This document shows, in pieces, positions 58,665 to 64,000 of a stretch of 64,000 nucleotides of DNA. Location: positions 62,001-126,000 of the forward strand of contig JADLDI010000087.1 of the NCBI GenBank assembly GCA_020846745.1, written 5' to 3'. The position numbers were made by a program, and so were the translations under genes. The stretch comes from Bryobacterales bacterium. GTDB lineage: Bacteria > Acidobacteriota > Terriglobia > Bryobacterales > Bryobacteraceae. The notes beneath the pieces are model-generated. The model worked only from the letters and a program-made list of their open reading frames with translations. It was not told the origin of the DNA and did not search any database. Each line of letters begins with the position of its first letter. Positions within the stretch are counted from its first letter, which is position 1.

Positions 58665-60878
58665 TTATTGCACGCGTTCCACGTCTCTGATTCCGGAGAT
58701 GCGGCGCATCTGCGACATGATGCGCTCCAGTTGTTTCTTGTCGCGGATCTCGATATTCATTTCCACAATCGCCGCGTCGCCCCCGCGCTGCTCGTCGGGA
58801 CGCGCCTCGAGCGATCGGATATTCGAATTCTCGTGCATCAGAATCGAGGTGATCTGATTCAAAATGCCCGGTTTGTCCTCCGAATACACCGTCAGGTGAA
58901 CCGGGAACTGCTTCTCGGCCGCTCGCGCCCACTCGACATCGATGCGGCGTTCGGCCTCGTACATCAGGCTGGTCACATTCGCGCACGACGTCGAATGTAC
59001 GCCCACGCCCTTGCCGCGCGTGATGTAGCCCACGATGGGCTCTCCGCGAATCGGGTTGCAGCACTTCGCGCGATACACCAGAATGTCGTCGATCCCTTTT
59101 ACGCGAAGCACCAGGTCTTCACTGCCGGGAACCGGTTCGCCCGGTTGCGGGCGCGCTCCGGGAGCCACGGGTTCAGGCGCTGCCGCCGTATGCGGCTGCT
59201 CCGGCAGGAACGGCTGCAGGATCTGCCGCGCCGAGAACTTGCCGTAACCTAACGCCGCGTGCAGATCTTCAATCTTGCTCGATCCGTGGTCTGACGCTGC
59301 CTTCTCCCACTGGTCGCGCGTGATGCGCGATAACGGCAATCCCAGCCGCCGCGCCTCCCGCTCGAGCGACTTCACGCCGATTTCGATCGCCCGCTCGCGC
59401 TCGGTCGCCTTCACCACCTGGCGGATCTTGTTTCGCGCCCGCGATGTCTTCACCAGCGCCAGCCAGTCTTTCGACGGCATGTGGCCGGTCTGCGTCAGAA
59501 TCTCCACCACATCGCCGTTTCGCAGCGGCGTCCGCAGCGGCACGATGCGCCCGTTCACCTTCGCGCCCACGCACGAATGCCCCACGTCCGTATGGATCGC
59601 GTACGCAAAGTCGATCGGCGTCGCTTCGCGCGGAACAACGATCACCCGGCCCCGCGGCGTGAAGCAGTAAACTTCCTCCTGGTACATGTCGACCTTGAAC
59701 GTCGACATGAACTCGCCCGGGTCGCGCATCTCGCGCTGCCACTCCACCAACTGGCGCAGCCACACGATCCGCTGATCGTCCTCCGCCGGGCCCTTCTTCC
59801 CTTCCTTGTACTTCCAGTGCGCCGCAATTCCTTCTTCCGCAATCCGGTGCATCTCTTCCGTCCGGATCTGGATCTCAAACGACAGCCCGCCCGGGCCGAT
59901 CACCGACGTGTGCAGCGACTGATACAGGTTCGGCCGCGGGATCGCGATAAAGTCTTTGATTCGCCCCGGAATCGGATGCCACTCGTTGTGGATCACGCCC
60001 AGTGCCGCGTAGCAGTTCTTCACTGAATCGGTGATGATCCGGATGCCCAGTATGTCGTACACCTGGTCCAGCCCGATCTTCTGCCGCCGCAACTTCTGGT
60101 AGATCGAATAGATGCGTTTGATGCGCGACTCCACGCGCGCCGGCACGCCTTCCCGCGAGAGCTTCACCGTAATGCTCTGCCGGATCTGCTCGAGCGATTG
60201 GTCGTTCGCCAGACGCCGCTCGCGTATCTGGTGCTCCAGTTCCGCCGCCGCTTCCGGCTCCGCATACCGGAACGCCAGATCTTCCAACTCGCCGCGAACG
60301 CGTCCCATTCCCAGCCGGTGGGCGATCGGCGCGTAGATCTCGAGCGTCTCCTGCGCGATGCTCTGTTGCCGGTCCGGCGGCAGCGAACCCAGCGTGCGCA
60401 GGTTGTGCAGCCGGTCCGCCAGTTTCACCAGAATCACCCGGATGTCGCTCACCATCGCCAGCAGCATCTTGCGGACGCTCTCTGCCTGGCGCTCTTCGCG
60501 CGAATACATGTGGACCTTCCCCAGCTTCGTCACGCCGTCCACGCAATGCGCTACTTCGTTGCCGAACAGCTTGCGGATCTCGTCCACCTTCACGCTCGTG
60601 TCTTCCACCGTGTCGTGCAGCAACCCGGTCTCGAGCGCGACCAGGTCCATATTCATGTCCGCCAGGATCTGCGCTACCGCGATCGGATGCGTGATATACG
60701 GCTCACCCGACTTGCGTGTCTGCGGACCGTGCCTTTCAACCGCAAACTCGAACGCCTGCCGCAGCGCCTTCAGGTCCTCGTTCGGACGCAACTGGTGCAC
60801 CGTATCTTCAAGCACCTGGTACTGGGCGAGTACGTCGGCCTTCAGTTGCACTCCGGCCGGCGCAGGTTCGGAAGTCAT
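58665..60878 (-). CDS. Bifunctional RelA/SpoT (p)ppGpp synthetase/hydrolase
   Basis: The ~737-residue protein has an N-terminal HD hydrolase domain with intact GLLHDTVEDTSVKVDEI and ILVKLADRLHNLRTLGSL. A synthetase domain follows (about 235-350; DILGIRIITDSVKNCYAALG, PNLYQSLHTSVIGPGG, FEIQIRTEEMHRIAEEGIAA). Next are a TGS domain (about 390-450; VYCFTPRGRVIVVPREATPI), a helical region and a C-terminal ACT domain. Both catalytic sites look complete, so it should make and degrade (p)ppGpp. The N-terminus is uncertain: the ATG at 60878 is chosen, with another 11 codons upstream. TACAGT lies 10 nt before it. Confidence 0.95.
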   Translation of the reverse strand: MTSEPAPAGVQLKADVLAQYQVLEDTVHQLRPNEDLKALRQAFEFAVERHGPQTRKSGEPYITHPIAVAQILADMNMDLVALETGLLHDTVEDTSVKVDEIRKLFGNEVAHCVDGVTKLGKVHMYSREERQAESVRKMLLAMVSDIRVILVKLADRLHNLRTLGSLPPDRQQSIAQETLEIYAPIAHRLGMGRVRGELEDLAFRYAEPEAAAELEHQIRERRLANDQSLEQIRQSITVKLSREGVPARVESRIKRIYSIYQKLRRQKIGLDQVYDILGIRIITDSVKNCYAALGVIHNEWHPIPGRIKDFIAIPRPNLYQSLHTSVIGPGGLSFEIQIRTEEMHRIAEEGIAAHWKYKEGKKGPAEDDQRIVWLRQLVEWQREMRDPGEFMSTFKVDMYQEEVYCFTPRGRVIVVPREATPIDFAYAIHTDVGHSCVGAKVNGRIVPLRTPLRNGDVVEILTQTGHMPSKDWLALVKTSRARNKIRQVVKATERERAIEIGVKSLEREARRLGLPLSRITRDQWEKAASDHGSSKIEDLHAALGYGKFSARQILQPFLPEQPHTAAAPEPVAPGARPQPGEPVPGSEDLVLRVKGIDDILVYRAKCCNPIRGEPIVGYITRGKGVGVHSTSCANVTSLMYEAERRIDVEWARAAEKQFPVHLTVYSEDKPGILNQITSILMHENSNIRSLEARPDEQRGGDAAIVEMNIEIRDKKQLERIMSQMRRISGIRDVERVQ

Positions 60879-60926
60879 CCCTATTTCTACTGTAACGTGT
60901 GGGCTCCGCATTCGATGAACAAATGC

Positions 60927-60959
60927 AAAAAGGACGGACCCGTCGGGGCCCGTCCTTTT
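60927..60959 (-). terminator. Terminator for the Exb-TPR operon
   Basis: The complementary arms AAAAGGACGG (60928-60937) and CCGTCCTTTT (60950-60959) flank a GC-rich loop. On the minus strand the hairpin ends in TTTTT (60931-60927). It lies between the TPR lipoprotein stop and the rel/spoT start. Confidence 0.8.
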
Positions 60960-60980
60960 CCCTTGTCGGCTCGCCTGAAA

Positions 60981-61808
60981 CTACTTCTTCGGAGCCGCGT
61001 CGTTCACGATACCGCCCGGTTGAGCCTTGGCGGCGCGTTCGGTCTTGATCTTCTTGATTTCCATGGTCTTCGAAACCCATTGATCGGCCGCCGCGGTGTC
61101 CTTCTTGTAGTCTTCCATCGAATCCTGAATGTCGGCGCGTTCGCGGTGTAGCAGGTTCATGTACGCCATCGCATCGTCGTATTCCGGATCGATTTTGATC
61201 GCGTTCTCCAGGTTCGCTATGCCGGAATTGATCGTCTCGAGCAACTCGGCCCGCAACTGGTCGCGAACCTTCTTGTCCTTGATCGGACCCGGATCTTCCG
61301 GCTTCATCCCCAGCTTCGACCGCGCTTCCATTCGCTTCTGGAAGCTCTTCGTCCAGGCGATTACTCCCAGCGTATAGAACCCTTCCTTCGCTTTCGGATC
61401 CGCCGTTACCAGCCGGTGATTCCACTTCTCCGCCTCTTCCCATTTCTTCTGATGGAAGAACAGCGTCGCAATCGATGCGATCGCCAGCGCATTGTTCGGA
61501 TCCTGCTGCAATACTTTGTCGAACTCGTCATAGGCCGCTTTGGCCATGTCCAGGTTCTCTTTCGATTCCGCCCCAGGAATGTACTGGCTCATGTAAGCCG
61601 ACGCCAGATACAATCGTGCGGTCGGAAAATTCGGATCGAGCTCCGTCGCCACTTTGAAGTGTTCGACGGCTTCCGCGTACTTAGCGGACTTGAATGCGCG
61701 CACACCCTGGTTCAGGCGGTCGCGCGCTTTCAATTGCGTACACCCGGTAGCCGCTGCTAGCGACAACGCTACCGTGGCAATCAGGGCGACAACGGTACGG
61801 TTCTGCAT
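60981..61808 (-). CDS. TPR-repeat lipoprotein
   Basis: The 275-residue protein has a lipoprotein signal with a lipobox ending at Cys23 (LSLAAATGC). Tetratricopeptide repeats follow: GVRAFKSAKYAEAVEHFKVA, KAAYDEFDKVLQQDPNNALA, EEAEKWNHRLVTADPKAKEG, GIANLENAIKIDPEYDDAMA. The C-terminus is Lys-rich. It should be anchored in the outer or inner membrane as a protein-binding scaffold. It is the last gene of the ExbB-ExbD-ExbD cluster, 10 nt after the second ExbD, and is likely to work with it. Confidence 0.88.
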   Translation of the reverse strand: MQNRTVVALIATVALSLAAATGCTQLKARDRLNQGVRAFKSAKYAEAVEHFKVATELDPNFPTARLYLASAYMSQYIPGAESKENLDMAKAAYDEFDKVLQQDPNNALAIASIATLFFHQKKWEEAEKWNHRLVTADPKAKEGFYTLGVIAWTKSFQKRMEARSKLGMKPEDPGPIKDKKVRDQLRAELLETINSGIANLENAIKIDPEYDDAMAYMNLLHRERADIQDSMEDYKKDTAAADQWVSKTMEIKKIKTERAAKAQPGGIVNDAAPKK

Positions 61809-61818
61809 TGTGCGGCTC

Positions 61819-62244
61819 CTACTGACCCTGCTCCATCTTCGGCGTCATCAAACCGACCTTGTCGATCCCTGCGCCCTTGGCCGTGTCGATCGCCTTGGCT
61901 ACATACTGGAATTCGATGTCCGGATCGCCCTTCACGAATACTACCCGCTCGGCGCGAGTCTTGAAAATCTCTTCCAGCCGCGAGCCAAGCTTCTCTTCGG
62001 TCGACGGTTCCTGGTTGATCAGAATCGACTTGTCCTTGTTGATCGAGATCACCACCGTACGCTGATCCGATTCCGTTTGCTTCTGATTCGGAGGAGGAGG
62101 CTGCGGGACAAGCGATTCGAGTCCCTTCGGCGTCAGCGGCGTGATCACCATAAAGATGATGAGCAACACCAGGAGCACGTCGATTAGGGGTGTTACGTTG
62201 ATATCGGCACGCGCGCCAGCGCCACCGCCAACTGCCATTGCCAT
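61819..62244 (-). CDS. ExbD/TolR-type biopolymer transport protein (second copy)
   Basis: The 141-residue protein has an N-terminal membrane helix with the functional aspartate in INVTPLIDVLLVLLIIFMVI, then a periplasmic domain (VVISINKDKSILINQEPSTE; RVVFVKGDPDIEFQYVAKAI). This is an ExbD/TolR subunit of the proton-driven ExbB-ExbD motor that energises TonB. It differs from the first copy in its periplasmic Pro-rich stretch (PQPPPPNQKQT). GGGAGA precedes the ATG. Two ExbD genes after one ExbB suggest a heteromeric or duplicated system. Confidence 0.92.
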   Translation of the reverse strand: MAMAVGGGAGARADINVTPLIDVLLVLLIIFMVITPLTPKGLESLVPQPPPPNQKQTESDQRTVVISINKDKSILINQEPSTEEKLGSRLEEIFKTRAERVVFVKGDPDIEFQYVAKAIDTAKGAGIDKVGLMTPKMEQGQ

Positions 62245-62294
62245 AACTGAATCTCCCTAAATATTGAGTTCCTGCACGGACGCGGCTTCTTTCC

Positions 62295-62738
62295 CTAAGC
62301 GCCGCCGCCCGCGCCTTCCGTCGACTTGTTGATGCTCTCGGTCAGCAGCCCGAGTTGGTCGACACCAGCCGACCGCAGGTTGTCCACTACCTCGACAACC
62401 CTCTCATAGCGCGCCCGCGCATCCGATTTCAAATAACAGGTCTTGTCGATCCGGTTTGTCAGCAGATCCTTCACCTTCGAAGGCAGCGTGTCTGCCGTCA
62501 TCTGGGTCGATCCCAAGTAAACCTTGCCGTCGCGAGAGACCGCCACCAGCACCGCGTCTTCTTTATCCGCGTCTGCCATCGCAATGGGGTTCTTGGTCTT
62601 CACCAGCTCTACCGTGATCCCTTTCGACAACATGGGCGTGATGACCATGAAGATGATCAGCATCACGAGCATCACGTCCACCATTGGGGTGACGTTGATG
62701 TCTGCTACTGGAGGTGGAGCTTTTTGCTTTGCTGCCAT
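62295..62738 (-). CDS. ExbD/TolR-type biopolymer transport protein (first copy)
   Basis: The 147-residue protein carries INVTPMVDVMLVMLIIFMVI, with the conserved Asp in the single membrane helix. The periplasmic domain contains VLVAVSRDGKVYLGSTQMTA and YERVVEVVDNLRSAGVDQLG. AGAGGA before the ATG supports the start. It is directly downstream of ExbB after a hairpin-containing gap, and upstream of the second ExbD by 50 nt. Confidence 0.93.
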   Translation of the reverse strand: MAAKQKAPPPVADINVTPMVDVMLVMLIIFMVITPMLSKGITVELVKTKNPIAMADADKEDAVLVAVSRDGKVYLGSTQMTADTLPSKVKDLLTNRIDKTCYLKSDARARYERVVEVVDNLRSAGVDQLGLLTESINKSTEGAGGGA

Positions 62739-62771
62739 ATTCAGTCCTCTTGTGCCGCTCTAGTCCGGTTC

Positions 62772-62803
62772 ACCGGCCCGCCCGCCTCGGCAGGCGGACC
62801 GGT
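62772..62803. other. Intergenic hairpin between ExbB and ExbD
   Basis: ACCGG...CCGGT encloses CCGCCT-CGGC-AGGCGG (stem 62782-62797), with no T-run. It could set the relative mRNA level of exbB and exbD. Confidence 0.45.
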
Positions 62804-62843
62804 TTCACCCAACTCGCAGACAAACTGTCAGTCTTCTTACTAC

Positions 62844-63584
62844 CTACTTCGCAGCCGTGCGGGTTCCAGCCGAACGCTTAATGAAATAGTCGATCAGCTC
62901 AGAGGCCGAGTTCCCCATTTCAACGTCCAGCGCTTCCAGGCGCGAGGTGAAGTAGTTGAACATCCAGACGGCCGGAATTGCCACGAACAGACCGATCGCG
63001 GTCGTAACCAGCGCTTCCGAAATACCGCCCGCCACCGCGCCCAGACCGGTCGACTTTTCCGTCGAAATACCTTTGAATGCGTTGATGATGCCGACGACCG
63101 TTCCGAACAGTCCCACGAACGGAGCCGAAGAACCGATGGTTGCCAGCGTGCCGATGCCGCGCTTCAGCTCGGCGTGCACAATCGCTTCCGCCCGTTCGAG
63201 CGCCCGGCGGCTCGCTTCTACCGCTTCACCCGGGATTTCCGAGCTCAACTGATGGGCCTTAAACTCCTGCAGACCGGCTACTACTACCTTCGCCAAATGG
63301 CTCTTCTTGTAACGGTCGGCGATCTTGATCGCTTCGTCGAGCTTGCCTTCGCGGAGCGCTCCGGCGACGGCAGGCGCAAACAAGCGGGACTGTTTCCGAG
63401 CGCCATTGTAGGCGATCAGGCGGTCAATCATGACGCCTATTGAATAGGCCGACATGATGAACATCACGATAACAACGGCTCGAGCCAGCCAGCCCATCTG
63501 TGCCCACATGGACTGCACGTCGAACGCCACTGCGCCGCCTTCCTGAAGGAGCAGGAAGGCGAGAAATTGCAAGTTGAGAAGCAT
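62844..63584 (-). CDS. ExbB/TolQ/MotA-type proton channel
   Basis: The 246-residue protein has three membrane segments in ExbB order: near residues 33-53 (VVIVMFIMSAYSIGVMIDRL), about 145-165 (IGSSAPFVGLFGTVVGIINA) and about 190-215 (ALVTTAIGLFVAIPAVWMFN). The second carries the conserved GLFGTVxG motif and the third the polar face of the channel. With ExbD it converts the proton gradient into motion of TonB. AGGAG precedes the ATG. It heads the four-gene minus-strand cluster and is separated from the tonB gene by a terminator. Confidence 0.95.
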   Translation of the reverse strand: MLLNLQFLAFLLLQEGGAVAFDVQSMWAQMGWLARAVVIVMFIMSAYSIGVMIDRLIAYNGARKQSRLFAPAVAGALREGKLDEAIKIADRYKKSHLAKVVVAGLQEFKAHQLSSEIPGEAVEASRRALERAEAIVHAELKRGIGTLATIGSSAPFVGLFGTVVGIINAFKGISTEKSTGLGAVAGGISEALVTTAIGLFVAIPAVWMFNYFTSRLEALDVEMGNSASELIDYFIKRSAGTRTAAK

Positions 63585-63626
63585 TGTGTATTCTCCTGCG
63601 AGTTGATCGATTTATTGAAGGTCCGG

Positions 63627-63654
63627 AAAAACGGGGGAGGACTCGGTCCTCCCC
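63627..63654 (-). terminator. Rho-independent terminator after tonB
   Basis: GGGGAGGAC/GTCCTCCCC (63634-63642 and 63646-63654) form a perfect 9-bp stem with a 3-nt loop, followed on the minus strand by TTTTT (63631-63627). It ends the tonB transcript just before ExbB. Confidence 0.85.
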
Positions 63655-63659
63655 TCGCC

Positions 63660-64000
63660 TTACTGGGTCAAAGTGAAATTCACGTCAATCTGAGTTATAA
63701 CTTCCACCGGCTCGCCGTTCAGCTGAGTCGGCTGGTACACCCACTGCCTCACCGCGTCGGTCGCGCTCTGCACCAGCAGCGGGTGACCGCTCACCAGTTG
63801 AAGGTTCTGAATCGTACCATCTTTTCCGATGATCGCGCTGAACCGGACCGTGCCCTGAATTCGCGCCTGGCGTGCCAGCGGCGGATACACAGGCTTAGGT
63901 TGACGGACGAGTTTCGCGCTCTGTACGTTTCCACCTACGCGAATCCGCTGCGGAGCGGCAGGCGGCTTCGGCTTCTCTTCCACCTTCGGCGGAGGAGGCG
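63660..64000 (-). CDS. TonB-family energy transducer, partial
   Basis: The gene runs off the right edge; the last ~113 residues are present. They show a Pro/Lys-rich periplasm-spanning segment (PPPPKVEEKPKPPAAPQRI) and then the TonB C-terminal domain. That domain carries QPKPVYPPLARQARIQGTVR, FSAIIGKDGTIQNLQLVSGH, and VRQWVYQPTQLNGEPVEV. It transmits ExbBD energy to outer-membrane receptors. The N-terminal membrane anchor lies outside the window. A terminator separates it from ExbB, though read-through is possible. Confidence 0.9.
   Translation of the reverse strand, partial: PPPPKVEEKPKPPAAPQRIRVGGNVQSAKLVRQPKPVYPPLARQARIQGTVRFSAIIGKDGTIQNLQLVSGHPLLVQSATDAVRQWVYQPTQLNGEPVEVITQIDVNFTLTQ

Noticed and set aside
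1..64000. tRNA or rRNA genes
   Set aside because: No cloverleaf or rRNA-like segment was recognised in any intergenic gap; not tested by a covariance model.

Overview
The window looks like a chromosomal stretch of a high-GC Acidobacteriota bacterium, probably of the Bryobacterales/Solibacter type. The case rests on gene content. There are two Oar-like TonB-receptor proteins that start with a carboxypeptidase-regulatory-like domain, an acidobacterial VWFA-related protein, and secreted DUF1552, DUF1592 and DUF1549/DUF1553 proteins. Many oxidoreductases and hydrolases carry Sec or twin-arginine leaders. No rRNA, tRNA, CRISPR array, prophage or conventional IS element was seen; the only mobile-type gene is a REP-associated (Y1) transposase.

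Layout. 1-5040: end of an OPT transporter, a di-haem cytochrome c, a REP-like repeat cluster, a SurA-like chaperone, a YhaM-like nuclease and a BlaI-type repressor. 5155-11018 (minus): a four-gene, end-overlapping operon of two leucine-rich-repeat proteins, DUF1592 and DUF1552. 11062-17283: an MFS transporter divergent from a GH109-like Gfo/Idh/MocA protein, an ABC-F ATPase, a DUF433/DUF5615 toxin-antitoxin pair and a second secreted Gfo/Idh/MocA protein. 17489-21979: a very large exported protein of unknown function and a VWA protein. 22068-28160: LytTR regulator, inositol-phosphate synthase, epimerase and glnE. 28190-28963: RAYT transposase with its own REP pair. 28972-34148 (minus): exported M81 peptidase and creatininase, and a large haem-motif PSD1 protein. 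34329-37862: a tiny secreted basic protein, a histidine phosphatase, an exported unknown, a GlcG/HbpS-like protein and a CBM9-like protein. 38045-46314: two giant outer-membrane receptors and an esterase. 46616-50267 (minus): aldo/keto reductase, multi-pass membrane protein and fatty-acid desaturase. 50368-56336 (minus): yjbQ, glmS, purS, lemA, a nucleotidyltransferase, a TPM-domain protein and an M16 peptidase. 56405-60878: rlmN, BrnT/BrnA, DUF971 and rel/spoT. 60981-64000 (minus): TPR lipoprotein, two ExbD, ExbB and a truncated TonB gene, i.e. an energy-transduction system able to serve receptors like those at 38-45 kb.

Three signals stand out. First, the RAYT gene is preceded by two copies of the core GGGGACAGGCC, and three more copies of the core sit at 2.1-2.2 kb, so element and enzyme can be matched. 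Second, several unrelated genes have a TANNNT -10 box exactly 6 nt before the ATG, which predicts leaderless mRNAs. Third, several exported-protein operons have no established pathway (LRR-LRR-DUF1592-DUF1552; creatininase-M81). Functions below are inferred from sequence recognition by eye; no database search was run.
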